From NCBI RefSeq assembly GCF_015354505.1, contig NZ_JACAFP010000010.1:84153-148152 (forward strand): a stretch of 64,000 nucleotides of DNA, read 5' to 3'. The DNA comes from Microbacterium sp. UFMG61 (lineage in GTDB: Bacteria > Actinomycetota > Actinomycetes > Actinomycetales > Microbacteriaceae). Shown piece after piece: positions 33,143 through 42,033 of the stretch. The notes under the pieces are model-generated. The model worked only from the letters and a program-made list of their open reading frames with translations. It was not told the origin of the DNA and made no database searches. A program made the position numbers and the translations under genes. Position 1 is the stretch's first letter, and each line of letters starts with the position of its first letter.

Positions 33143-35056
33143 TCAGGCGCTGGCGTCCTGGCGCTTCAGACGAGCGGTCTCGCGCGCACGCGTGTTCGCG
33201 TCGAGGTTCACCTTGCGGATGCGGACTACTTCGGGCGTGACCTCGACGCACTCGTCGTCACGCGCGAACTCGAGGCTCTCCTCGAGAGTCAGCTGGCGCG
33301 GAGGCGTCATCGACTCGAAGGTGTCGGAGCTCGCCGCACGCATGTTGGTGAGCTTCTTCTCCTTGGTGATGTTCACGTCCATGTCGTCGGCGCGCGAGTT
33401 CTCGCCGATGACCATGCCCTCGTAGACCTCCTGCGTGGGCTGCACGAAGAACGACATGCGCTCCTGCAGGGCGATCATCGCGAACGGGGTGACGACACCC
33501 TGACGGTCTGCGACGATCGAGCCGTTCTGACGGGTCGTGATGGAACCGGCCCACGGCTCGTAGCCGTGCGAGATCGCGTTGGCGATGCCCGTGCCGCGCG
33601 TCGTGGTGAGGAACTCGCTGCGGAAGCCGATGAGGCCGCGCGACGGGACGATGAACTCCATGCGCACCCAGCCGGTGCCGTGGTTCGTCATGTTCTCCAT
33701 GCGGCCCTTGCGGTTCGCGAGAAGCTGCGTGATCGCGCCGAGGTGCTCCTCCGGCGTGTCGATCGTCAGGTGCTCGAAAGGCTCGTAGGTCTTGCCGTCG
33801 ATCTTCTTCGTGACCACCTGCGGCTTGCCGACCGTGAGCTCGAAGCCCTCGCGACGCATGTTCTCGACGAGGATGGCGAGAGCCAGCTCACCGCGTCCCT
33901 GCACCTCCCACGCGTCGGGGCGTCCGATGTCGACGACCTTGAGCGAGACGTTGCCGATCAGCTCCTTGTCGAGACGGTCCTTGACCATGCGAGCCGTGAG
34001 CTTGTGCCCCTTGACCTTGCCCATGAGCGGCGAGGTGTTCGTGCCGATCGTCATCGAGATGGCGGGGTCGTCGACCGTGATCGCAGGAAGCGGGCGGACG
34101 TCCTCGGGGTCGGCGATGGTCTCACCGATGGTGATGTTCTCGAAACCGGCGATGGCGACGATGTCGCCGGGGCCGGCGGACTCGGCCGGGTAGCGCTCGA
34201 GCGCACGGGTCTTGAGCAGCTCGGTGATGCGGGCGTTGCTGGTGCTGCCGTCGGCGCGGACCCACGCGACCGTCTGACCCTTCTTCAGCGTGCCGTTGAA
34301 GACGCGCAGCAGCGCGAGGCGGCCGAGGAAGGGGCTGGAGTCGAGGTTGGTGACCCAGGCCTGCAGCGGGTGCTCGTCGTCGTACGCCGGAGCGGGGACG
34401 TGCTCGAGGATCGCCTCGAAGAGCGGCTCGAGGTCGTCGTTGTCGGGCAGCGAGCCGTCGGCGGGACGGTTCTGCGATGCCGCGCCGGCACGACCGGACG
34501 CGTAGACCACCGGCACGTCGAGCAGCGCGTCGACGTCGAGGTCGGGCACATCGTCGACGAGGTCGGATGCGAGACCCAGCAGCAGGTCGTGCGCCTCTTC
34601 CTCGACCTCGGCGATGCGAGCGTCGGGGCGGTCGGTCTTGTTGACCAGGAGGATGACGGGGAGCTTGGACTCGAGAGCCTTGCGCAGCACGAAGCGGGTC
34701 TGCGGCAGCGGCCCCTCGCTCGCGTCGACGAGCAGGACGACCCCGTCGACCATCGACAGTCCGCGCTCGACCTCACCGCCGAAGTCGGCGTGACCCGGGG
34801 TGTCGATCACGTTGATCGTGATCTCCTTGCCCTGGGCGTGCTTGCCCTTGTAGGTGATCGCCGTGTTCTTGGCGAGGATCGTGATGCCCTTCTCGCGCTC
34901 GAGGTCGTTCGAGTCCATGGCGCGCTCATCGACGTGGGCGTGTTCACCGAACGAGCCGGTCTGGCGGAGCATCGCGTCGACGAGGGTGGTCTTACCGTGG
35001 TCGACGTGCGCGACGATTGCGACGTTACGGAGGTCAGAGCGAAGGGCGTGCGCCAT
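33143..35056 (-). CDS. typA: Translational GTPase TypA/BipA
   Basis: 637 residues, full length. G motifs: AHVDHGKT (16-23), the GITI switch region, [10 protein letters not shown] (85-94) and NKTD (139-142). Domain II, two EF-G-like domains and the TypA C-terminal domain follow ([40 protein letters not shown]). It binds 70S ribosomes and assists ribosome assembly and growth under stress or cold. The ATG at 35056 has AGGAC eight bases upstream and a TAACCT -10 box (35104-35109, minus strand), giving a short conventional leader. Monocistronic. Confidence 0.96.
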   Translation of the reverse strand: MAHALRSDLRNVAIVAHVDHGKTTLVDAMLRQTGSFGEHAHVDERAMDSNDLEREKGITILAKNTAITYKGKHAQGKEITINVIDTPGHADFGGEVERGLSMVDGVVLLVDASEGPLPQTRFVLRKALESKLPVILLVNKTDRPDARIAEVEEEAHDLLLGLASDLVDDVPDLDVDALLDVPVVYASGRAGAASQNRPADGSLPDNDDLEPLFEAILEHVPAPAYDDEHPLQAWVTNLDSSPFLGRLALLRVFNGTLKKGQTVAWVRADGSTSNARITELLKTRALERYPAESAGPGDIVAIAGFENITIGETIADPEDVRPLPAITVDDPAISMTIGTNTSPLMGKVKGHKLTARMVKDRLDKELIGNVSLKVVDIGRPDAWEVQGRGELALAILVENMRREGFELTVGKPQVVTKKIDGKTYEPFEHLTIDTPEEHLGAITQLLANRKGRMENMTNHGTGWVRMEFIVPSRGLIGFRSEFLTTTRGTGIANAISHGYEPWAGSITTRQNGSIVADRQGVVTPFAMIALQERMSFFVQPTQEVYEGMVIGENSRADDMDVNITKEKKLTNMRAASSDTFESMTPPRQLTLEESLEFARDDECVEVTPEVVRIRKVNLDANTRARETARLKRQDASA

Positions 35057-35157
35057 GCAAGTGTCCTAAAGAGTGTGGGTTTTTGCCGGGAAGCCGACAT
35101 TCCAGGTTACCGTACGCGCACGGCGGGTTCCTGAGCAGTCGAAGTACGATCAGGATC

Positions 35158-35943
35158 GTGACCTCCCCGTTCGCCGATTCCGCCCCGTCGCGCACCCGCC
35201 TGTGGTGGGAGATCGCGATCGTGCTGGCCCTCGGCCTGGGCCAGTCCGCGATCTACGCGATCGTGCAGCTGGCCTATCGGCTGACCGATGAGACGCCCCT
35301 CGCCGACCAGACGGCGACGCTGAATCCGTCGCGCAGCGATCGCGAGATCTTCGACCTGATCTACCAGGTGCTCTCGATCGGCTTCTCGCTGGTCCCGGTG
35401 CTGCTCGTGTGCTTTCTGCTCTGGCAGTCATCCCGGCCCCATCTCGGCAGGCTCGGCCTTGACGGCACGAGGACGGCATCCGACATCGGACGGGGCGTCC
35501 TGCTCGTCGCGGCGATCGGCATCCCGGGCATCGGGCTCTACCTGGCCGGGAGATCCCTGGGCTTCTTCGTCGCAGTCGACCCCTCGGGCCAGGGTGCCCA
35601 TTGGTGGACCGTGCCGGTCCTGCTTCTCGCAGCCGCTCGCGCATCACTGCAGGAGGAGTTCGTCGTGCTCGGCTATCTCTTCGCGCGGCTGAAGCAGCTG
35701 GGCTGGGGGCCCTGGACCATCGTCCTCACGACCTCGCTGCTGAGAGCGAGCTACCACCTCTATCAGGGGCCGGGAGCCTTCATCGGCAACCTCGCGATGG
35801 GGCTTCTGTTCGGCTCGCTCTTCCAGCGCAGTGGCCGGCTCATGCCGTTCCTCGTCGCGCACTTCCTGATCGATGCGACGGTGTTCGTCGGGTATCCGTG
35901 GGCGGCGAGTGCATTCCCCGCACTGTTCGGCCTCCCGGACTGA
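35158..35943 (+). CDS. CPBP-family intramembrane protease-like protein
   Basis: 261 residues with about seven membrane helices. The three CPBP (Abi/CAAX) motifs are present in order: a glutamate pair in QEEFVVLGYLFARLKQL, the HLYQGPGAF histidine, and AHFLIDATVF. Members cleave prenylated or other membrane substrates, but activity here is inferred only. GTG 35158 has TACGAT (35145-35150) seven bases upstream, so it is probably leaderless; this explains the poor ribosome site. Longer readings run into the typA leader. Divergent from typA. Confidence 0.82.
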   Translation: MTSPFADSAPSRTRLWWEIAIVLALGLGQSAIYAIVQLAYRLTDETPLADQTATLNPSRSDREIFDLIYQVLSIGFSLVPVLLVCFLLWQSSRPHLGRLGLDGTRTASDIGRGVLLVAAIGIPGIGLYLAGRSLGFFVAVDPSGQGAHWWTVPVLLLAAARASLQEEFVVLGYLFARLKQLGWGPWTIVLTTSLLRASYHLYQGPGAFIGNLAMGLLFGSLFQRSGRLMPFLVAHFLIDATVFVGYPWAASAFPALFGLPD

Positions 35944-35968
35944 GACGGTCCGACGTGCAGGGGGTCGT

Positions 35969-36532
35969 TCAGCCGTTCGCGATGAGCACGGAGACGACGG
36001 CCCAGAGCACGATGACTCCGAGCGCGATGAGCGCCTGAGAATCCCAGCTTCGGCGGATCGGAGCATCCGCCGTGTGGGAAGCGGCCTCCCACCGGTCGCG
36101 GATCTCGGTCAGGTCACGGAGACCGGTCGGTGCCTTGGCCTCCTCGTCTCCGCCGGCCGGACGACGCACCGGACGTGCTCGCGCGGGACCTCCATAGCAG
36201 GAGAGGTCGGAGCCGTCGTCGAGCGAGAAGAGCAGCTGCCAGCGCAGATCGATGTCGCGCACACGCCTCCACCCGAAAGACGTCTTGCGAAGCATGTTCT
36301 GCACGACCGCGCCCTCGTCGTCGACACGGACGGCCGACACGAAAGCGATCTCGTAGACCACCCAGAGCCCGAGGAGCACCCAGGGCGCGAGCAACAGCAT
36401 CTGCCCCCAGCCGGCGCGCACGGCGGCGTCGCCGAGCAGGAACAGCGCCAGCAGGGAGCACAGCACGAGGGAGACAGGCCCGGAGGCCGCACGGAATGTC
36501 CGTACGGCCTCCGGTGGAGGGGTGGTGGTCAC
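35969..36532 (-). CDS. PH-domain-like membrane protein
   Basis: 187 residues: two membrane helices near the N-terminus (about 18-36 and 41-60), a bacterial PH-like region (about 65-125: VSAVRVDDEGAVVQNMLRKT, RRVRDIDLRWQLLF), a basic linker and a final membrane helix (about 165-185). Such proteins are widespread in actinobacteria with unknown roles. GTG 36532 starts two bases after the stop of the ABC ATPase gene, so it is the last gene of the importer operon, or merely coupled to it. Confidence 0.7.
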   Translation of the reverse strand: MTTTPPPEAVRTFRAASGPVSLVLCSLLALFLLGDAAVRAGWGQMLLLAPWVLLGLWVVYEIAFVSAVRVDDEGAVVQNMLRKTSFGWRRVRDIDLRWQLLFSLDDGSDLSCYGGPARARPVRRPAGGDEEAKAPTGLRDLTEIRDRWEAASHTADAPIRRSWDSQALIALGVIVLWAVVSVLIANG

Positions 36533-36534
36533 GC

Positions 36535-38208
36535 TCAGTGACCGCCGAGGGTGATCGACGCACCCGGGATCGCCTTGAGCAGACGATCCGTGTACTCCTG
36601 CTGCGGGTTGGCGAAGATCTCGTCGACGGTGCCCTGCTCGACGATCTTCCCCTTCTCCATGACGCACACGAGGTCGCTCGACACACGGACGACCGCGAGG
36701 TCGTGCGTGATGAACAGGTACGTGAGTCCGAGTTCCGACTGCAGCTCGGCGAGGAGCTGAAGGACCTGGTCCTGCACCAGCACGTCGAGAGCAGACACGG
36801 CCTCATCGAGGACGATGATGTCGGGCTTGAGAGCGAGCGCACGCGCGATCGCGACGCGCTGGCGCTGTCCACCCGAGAGCTCGTTCGGATACCGGGTGGC
36901 CAGCACTCGGGGCAGCGAGACCTGGTCGAGGAGCTCCTCGACGCGCTCACGATGCGAGGCGCGGTCGCCGACGCCGTGGATCTGCAGCGGCTCAGCGATC
37001 GTGTTGCCGATGTTGCGCAGCGGGTCGAGCGATCCGTACGGGTCCTGGAAGACCGGCTGCATGCGCCGACGAAGACCGAACGCCTGAGCGTTCGAGAGCT
37101 TCGACACATCCTGGCCGTCGATCTCGATGGTGCCGCTGGTCGGCTCCTCGAGCTTCAGCACCATCTTCGCGACGGTGGACTTGCCCGAACCCGACTCCCC
37201 CACCAGAGCCAGCGTCTTGCCGCGGGGGATCTCGAAGGACACGTCGTCGACCGCACGGAACGCTTCGCTGCGGAAGTTCCCCTGACGGATCTTGTAGTCC
37301 TTCGTGAGTCCCGCCACACGCACGGTCGGCGGAATGGCGGCGAGATTTTCGAGAGTCTCGATCCCCCGGTCCTCCACCACGGCCTGAATGCGCTGCGACG
37401 CCACGCTGGGAGCCGCAGCCACCAGACGCTTCGTGTACGGGTGCTGCGGATCCTCGAGGATCTGCCGGCTCGGCCCCGCCTCGACGATGTTGCCGCCGTT
37501 CATCACGATGATCTTGTCCGCGCGCTCGGCGGCGAGGCCGAGGTCGTGCGTGATCAGGAGCACCGAGGTGCCCTTGTCGCGGGTGAGCGACGCCATGTGA
37601 TCGAGGATCACGCGCTGCACCGTCACGTCGAGAGCTGAGGTCGGCTCGTCGGCGATGAGCAGCTTCGGGTCCGCCGCGAGGCCCATCCCGATGAGCGCAC
37701 GCTGACGCATTCCGCCCGAGAACTGGTGCGGGAACTGGTGCAGACGCTTCTCGGCGTCGGCGAGCCCGGCCTGCTGCAGCACCTCGACCGTGCGTGCTTT
37801 GGCGGCCTCGCGGCCCTGGGCGATGCCGTTCGCACGGATCGCCTCCTTGACCTGGAATCCGATGCTCCACACGGGGTTGAGGTTCGACATCGGGTCCTGC
37901 GGCACGAAGCCGATGTCCCGACCGCGGACCGCCTCGATCTCGCGACGGCTGAGCGTGGTCAGCTCGCGACCGTCGAGGGTGATCGATCCGGACGTGACCT
38001 GACCGGTACCCGGGAGCAGGTTCACGATCGCCGTGGCGGTCGTGGACTTGCCGGAACCCGACTCCCCCACGATGGCGACGGTCTCACCGGACATGATGTC
38101 GAAGCTGACTCCGTGGAGCACTTCGCGCAGACCTTCCTGCGTGCGGAACGCGACGGTGAGGTCGCGAACGCTCAGCAGCGGGACCTGTTCGGTGATGCGC
38201 TCGCTCAT
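36535..38208 (-). CDS. Peptide-family ABC transporter, fused double ATPase (DppD-DppF)
   Basis: 557 residues holding two complete ABC modules. Module 1: GESGSGKS (48-55), [35 protein letters not shown]. Module 2 starts near 310: GESGSGKS (about 345), [38 protein letters not shown]. Both end in the oligopeptide-type C-terminal extension (HPYTKRL, EYTDRLL). It powers the importer whose two permeases and lipoprotein lie upstream. ATG 38208 overlaps the permease stop by 4 bases (ATGA); a longer reading to 38364 lies inside the permease gene. Fusion of the two ATPases is common in actinobacteria. Confidence 0.93.
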   Translation of the reverse strand: MSERITEQVPLLSVRDLTVAFRTQEGLREVLHGVSFDIMSGETVAIVGESGSGKSTTATAIVNLLPGTGQVTSGSITLDGRELTTLSRREIEAVRGRDIGFVPQDPMSNLNPVWSIGFQVKEAIRANGIAQGREAAKARTVEVLQQAGLADAEKRLHQFPHQFSGGMRQRALIGMGLAADPKLLIADEPTSALDVTVQRVILDHMASLTRDKGTSVLLITHDLGLAAERADKIIVMNGGNIVEAGPSRQILEDPQHPYTKRLVAAAPSVASQRIQAVVEDRGIETLENLAAIPPTVRVAGLTKDYKIRQGNFRSEAFRAVDDVSFEIPRGKTLALVGESGSGKSTVAKMVLKLEEPTSGTIEIDGQDVSKLSNAQAFGLRRRMQPVFQDPYGSLDPLRNIGNTIAEPLQIHGVGDRASHRERVEELLDQVSLPRVLATRYPNELSGGQRQRVAIARALALKPDIIVLDEAVSALDVLVQDQVLQLLAELQSELGLTYLFITHDLAVVRVSSDLVCVMEKGKIVEQGTVDEIFANPQQEYTDRLLKAIPGASITLGGH

Positions 38209-39149
38209 CGGCGTGCCCTCGCCTTCGGGTCGAGGGCGTCTCGGATGAGCTCGCCCAGGGTGACGAACGCCAGCACCGCGAGGGTCAGGGCGATCGACGG
38301 ATAGATGAGCGCCATCGGAGCGACGCGCAGGGAGGCCTGAGCCTTGGCGATGTCGTTGCCCCACGACATGACGTCGCTGCCGAGACCGACACCGAGGAAC
38401 GACAGGGTCGCCTCCGCGACGATCGCCGCGGCGAGACCGAGGGTCGACACCACGAGCAGCGGTGCGATGGCGTTCGGGACGACGTGGTTCACGAGGATCT
38501 TGAACTTCGACTGACCGAGAGCTTGCGAAGCCATCACGAAGTCGGCCTGGCGCACACGGAGCACTTCGGCTCGCACGACTCGGGCCGTGGATGCCCAGGC
38601 GAACGCGCCGATCGCGAATGCGAGGGTCCAGACCGAGCGAGCATCCCGGAACACCGTCATCACGACGACAGCCGCCAGGATGTATGGGATCGCGAAGAAG
38701 ATGTCACCGATGCGCGACAGCAGGCCGTCGAGCCATCCGCCGTAGAATCCGGCGAGGGCGCCCATGATCAGACCGAGGACCGAGGAGATCACCGTGGCGA
38801 TCAGGCCCACGGCCAGCGACGTCTGGGATCCCCACACGATGCGCGCGTAGATGTCGCAGCCCTGGAAGGTGAAGCCGAGCGGGTGTCCCTCGGTCGGACC
38901 GCCGTTGCTGTTGGACAGCTGGCAGTCGTCGTTCGGCGGCGTCGAGGTGAACAGCGTCGGCCACACGGCCATCACCAGGAAGAAGACCGCCAGGGCGACG
39001 GAGAACCAGAACAGGGGGCGGCGACGCAGGTCGAACCAGGCGTCCCGCCACAGGTTGCTGGGCTTGTCAGAGATGCGCACGGCATCGACGGCGATCGACT
39101 CGGTCTCGACCGGGGCGACGTAGTGCTTCTGGGTGGTGGGATCAGGCAT
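38205..39149 (-). CDS. Peptide-family ABC transporter permease (DppC type)
   Basis: 314 residues: a cytoplasmic N-terminus of about 45 residues, then six membrane helices and the binding-protein-dependent permease motif (MASQALGQSKFKILVNHVVP then NAIAPLLV), followed by EATLSFLGVGLGSDVMSWGN. DppC/OppC/NikC class. The long N-terminus and the first periplasmic loop with CQLSNSNG and FQGCDIYARIVW are typical. It begins at ATG 39149, overlapping the preceding permease by 8 bases. Confidence 0.92.
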   Translation of the reverse strand: MPDPTTQKHYVAPVETESIAVDAVRISDKPSNLWRDAWFDLRRRPLFWFSVALAVFFLVMAVWPTLFTSTPPNDDCQLSNSNGGPTEGHPLGFTFQGCDIYARIVWGSQTSLAVGLIATVISSVLGLIMGALAGFYGGWLDGLLSRIGDIFFAIPYILAAVVVMTVFRDARSVWTLAFAIGAFAWASTARVVRAEVLRVRQADFVMASQALGQSKFKILVNHVVPNAIAPLLVVSTLGLAAAIVAEATLSFLGVGLGSDVMSWGNDIAKAQASLRVAPMALIYPSIALTLAVLAFVTLGELIRDALDPKARARR

Positions 39150-40068
39150 AGCGAATCCTCGGGTCGAGCAGACCGTAGAGCAGGTCGATGAGAAGGTTCA
39201 CCAACACGTACAGGATGACGAACACCGTGACGAACGAGACGACCGTGGGGCCCTCTCCGCGTTGGATCGCCTGGAAGAGGGTGTTTCCGACCCCGGGGAC
39301 GTTGAAGATGCCCTCGGTCACGGTCGCACCCACGAGCAGCACACCGAAGTTCGTCGCAGAGTTCGTGATCACGGGGATCAGCGAGTTGCGAAGAACGTGC
39401 ACGGGAAGCACACGGTTGCGCGACAGACCCTTGCTGTACGCGGTGCGCACCCAGTCCTGGTTGAGCGTGTCGATGACAGAGCTGCGCATCAGGCGCATGC
39501 TGACGGCGTACAGGCTGAAGCCGAGCACGATCGCCGGGAGCCACAGGCCGCCCCAGTCGTTGTCCGCTCCCACTGTGGGTTTGAACCATCCGAGCTGGAT
39601 CGCCAGGAAGTACTGGGCGAGGAAAGCGACGACGAAGATCGGGATCGCGATCGCGACGAGCGCGACGATGAGCGACACGTTGTCGAACAGCTTGCCCTTG
39701 CGCAGTGCCGAGATCGTTCCGATGATGATCGCCAGGACGAACTCGATCGCGATCGCCATGACGGCGAGGCGCCCGGTAACGGGGAGTGTCGCGGCGAGGA
39801 CCGCCGAGACCGGCCGACCGGAGTAGGTGGTGCCCAGGTCGCCCTGGAACACGCCGGTGATGTAGTACCAGTACTGCACGATGAACGGCTGGTCCAGGTG
39901 GTACTGCGCGCGCAGCTGCTCGATGACCGCCGGGTTGGGGGTCTTGTCACCGAACAGGGCGAGGATCGGGTCGCCGGGCATGGCGAAAACGAGGAAGTAA
40001 ATGAGCAGGGTGGCTCCGAAGAAGACCGGGATCACCTGCAGAAGACGTCTCAGAATGTAACCGAGCAT
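39142..40068 (-). CDS. Peptide-family ABC transporter permease (DppB type)
   Basis: 308 residues, six membrane helices, DppB/OppB/NikB class: MLGYILRRLLQVIPVFFGAT, VFAMPGDPILALFG, the coupling-helix region YSKGLSRNRVLPVHVLRNSL and NVPGVGNTLFQAIQRGEGP. The start ATG 40068 lies 101 bases after the binding-protein gene, with a strong hairpin in between. Its stop overlaps the next permease by 8 bases. Confidence 0.92.
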   Translation of the reverse strand: MLGYILRRLLQVIPVFFGATLLIYFLVFAMPGDPILALFGDKTPNPAVIEQLRAQYHLDQPFIVQYWYYITGVFQGDLGTTYSGRPVSAVLAATLPVTGRLAVMAIAIEFVLAIIIGTISALRKGKLFDNVSLIVALVAIAIPIFVVAFLAQYFLAIQLGWFKPTVGADNDWGGLWLPAIVLGFSLYAVSMRLMRSSVIDTLNQDWVRTAYSKGLSRNRVLPVHVLRNSLIPVITNSATNFGVLLVGATVTEGIFNVPGVGNTLFQAIQRGEGPTVVSFVTVFVILYVLVNLLIDLLYGLLDPRIRYA

Positions 40069-40113
40069 CCGCCTGTCCCTTCTTGAGGGGAAAGAAAGCT
40101 ACGTGAACACAAG

Positions 40114-40153
40114 CCTGTGAGGCGGTGACGAAGAATCGTCACCGCCTCACAGG
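40114..40153 (-). terminator. 17-bp intra-operon hairpin after the binding-protein gene
   Basis: Perfect arms 40114-40130 / 40137-40153 with a six-base loop, 16 bases after the lipoprotein stop. There is no T tract. In importer operons such a hairpin protects the upstream mRNA or causes partial termination so that binding protein is made in excess over permeases. Confidence 0.65.
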
Positions 40154-40169
40154 TGAAGTGCCGTCAGAC

Positions 40170-41807
40170 TTACTCGCCGGCCTTCGTGATCTCGTAGTAG
40201 AGCGGAACCGAGTTCCAGCCGAACGTGACGTTGTCGACGTTCTCGCTGAAGCCGCCGGTGACGTTGGAGTACCACAGCGGGATCGCGGGCAGGTCCTGGA
40301 ACAGGACCTCCTGCGCCTTGGTGAAGTCCTCGATCTGCGCGTCGGCGTCGGGGTTGCTGATGCCGGCCTTGATGAGGTCATCGAACTCGGGGTTCGAGTA
40401 GTCACCGTCGTTGGAACCGGCGCCCGTGGCGTAGAGCGGTCCGAGGAAGTTGTACAGACCCGGGTAGTCGGCCTGCCAGCCCGAGCGCGCAGCGGTGGTG
40501 ATGCTGCGGTCGTTGATCTTCGAGCGAAGGTCCTGGAAGGTCGGGTACGGGTCGCCCGAAGCCTCGATGCCCAGCGTGTTCTTGATGCTGTTGCTCACCG
40601 CGTCGACCCAGGCGTCGTGCCCGCCGTCGGCGTTGTAGGCGATCTTGAACTCGCCGTCCCACGGGGCGATGGCGTCGGCCTCGGCCCACAGCTCCTTCGC
40701 CTTCTCGGGGTCGTAGTCGAGAACCTCGCTGCCGGGGACCGAGTCCGACCAGCCGTCGATGACCGGCGACGTGAAGTCGGACGCCGGCGTGCGGGTTCCC
40801 GAGAAGATGGTCTCGGTGATCTCTTCACGGTTGATCGCCATCGACAGCGCCTGACGACGCAGCTTGCCCTCTTCGCCGCTGAAGTGCGGGAGGAACTGGC
40901 CGATGGTGAACGACTGGAACACGGCGGACGGCTGGTTCACAGCCCGGTCGCCGAGCTCGTCGGTGAAGACCGGGAGCGAGTTGGTCGGGATCGCGTCGAT
41001 GACGTCGACCTCGTTCGAGAGCAGGTCGGCGTATGCCGATTCCTGCGTCGCGTAGAACTTGATGGTCAGACCGCCGTTGGCAGCCTTGCGGCCTCCGTCG
41101 TAGTCGTCGTTGCGGACGAGTTCGATCTGCACGTCGTGCTGCCACGCGTCGTCGCCGTCGATCATGTACGGACCGTTGCCGATCGGGTTCTGACCGAAGG
41201 CGTCTATGTCCTCGAAAGCGACGTCGGGCAGCGGGTAGAACGCCGAGTAGCCGAGACGCAGAGCGAAGTCGGAGGCCGGCTTGTTCAGCGCGATCGTGAA
41301 GGTGTAGTCGTCGACCTGCTTCAGACCCGTGAGCTCGGAGTCCGTCTCGTAGCTGAAGCCCTCGATGTCCTCGAAGAAGTAGCTGGAGAGGTGGCCGTTG
41401 GAGAGCTTCGCGCCCTCGTTCCACGCCTTGATGAAGTTGTCGGCGGTGACCTCTTCACCATCGGTGAAGGTCAGGCCCTCCTTGATCTTGACGGTGAGGT
41501 TCTGGGGGTCTTCCGTGGTGATCTCCTCAGCCACGTCGTTGACCGGCTTGCCGTCGGCGTCGTAGTAGATCAGACCGGCGAAGATCTCGTCGAGGATCTT
41601 TCCGCCACCCACCTCGTTGGTGTTGGTGGGGATGAGCGGGTTCTCCGGCTCCGATCCGTTCGTCGTGATGATGGCATCCGCGTTGGCGTCGCCCGCGGTG
41701 CTGCCACCGTCGTCGTTGCCGTTGCCACCGCTCGCGCAGCCCGCGAGCGCCAGGGCGCCGATCGCGAACAGCGCGGTGCCCGCAAGGGCGATCTTGTTGC
41801 GCTTCAC
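40170..41807 (-). CDS. Peptide-family ABC transporter substrate-binding lipoprotein
   Basis: 545 residues, SBP family 5. Type II signal peptide with lipobox LAGC (cysteine 24) followed by a Gly/Asn/Asp-rich linker; mature protein contains EEITTEDPQNLTVKIKEGLT, FTDGEEVTADNFIKAWNEGA, DPIGNGPYMIDGDD-like NPIGNGPYMI and a C-terminal PAIPLWYSNVTGG. The ligand is unknown; oligopeptides are the default for this family. GTG 41807 has AGGAGG six bases upstream. It heads the five-gene importer operon, transcribed away from gcvP's end. Confidence 0.92.
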   Translation of the reverse strand: MKRNKIALAGTALFAIGALALAGCASGGNGNDDGGSTAGDANADAIITTNGSEPENPLIPTNTNEVGGGKILDEIFAGLIYYDADGKPVNDVAEEITTEDPQNLTVKIKEGLTFTDGEEVTADNFIKAWNEGAKLSNGHLSSYFFEDIEGFSYETDSELTGLKQVDDYTFTIALNKPASDFALRLGYSAFYPLPDVAFEDIDAFGQNPIGNGPYMIDGDDAWQHDVQIELVRNDDYDGGRKAANGGLTIKFYATQESAYADLLSNEVDVIDAIPTNSLPVFTDELGDRAVNQPSAVFQSFTIGQFLPHFSGEEGKLRRQALSMAINREEITETIFSGTRTPASDFTSPVIDGWSDSVPGSEVLDYDPEKAKELWAEADAIAPWDGEFKIAYNADGGHDAWVDAVSNSIKNTLGIEASGDPYPTFQDLRSKINDRSITTAARSGWQADYPGLYNFLGPLYATGAGSNDGDYSNPEFDDLIKAGISNPDADAQIEDFTKAQEVLFQDLPAIPLWYSNVTGGFSENVDNVTFGWNSVPLYYEITKAGE

Positions 41808-41979
41808 TAGTGTCCTCCTGTGGACGGGTATTCATCAGACTGCGCGCACATCATCGAACGCGTAGGGATAGTTGACTGTATCCCGCGTTTCAGGGGACGC
41901 CGCACTCGGCTAATGAACTGTTACTCAGTGGTGACCATCTGTAATATCGCGGAAACATGCGGAAATGCACGGAAACGAG
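41808..41979 (-). promoter_or_regulatory. Upstream region of the first ABC importer
   Basis: About 170 bases upstream of the lipoprotein gene. A possible promoter on the minus strand is CTGAAA, 17 bases, TATCCC; it is weak. The stretch 41915-41960 is A+T rich by local standards and has three GGAAA-type repeats near 41951-41975. No gene seen. Confidence 0.25.
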
Positions 41980-42017
41980 CGACGGCGTCGCATCCCGGGA
42001 AGGACGCGACGCCGTCG
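41980..42017 (-). terminator. Terminator after gcvP
   Basis: A perfect 12-bp stem (CGACGGCGTCGC 41980-41991 / GCGACGCCGTCG 42006-42017) with a 14-base loop, 16 bases past the gcvP stop. It closes the glycine-cleavage operon before the ABC importer promoter. Confidence 0.75.
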
Positions 42018-42033
42018 AAGGGCACTCGGCGAC

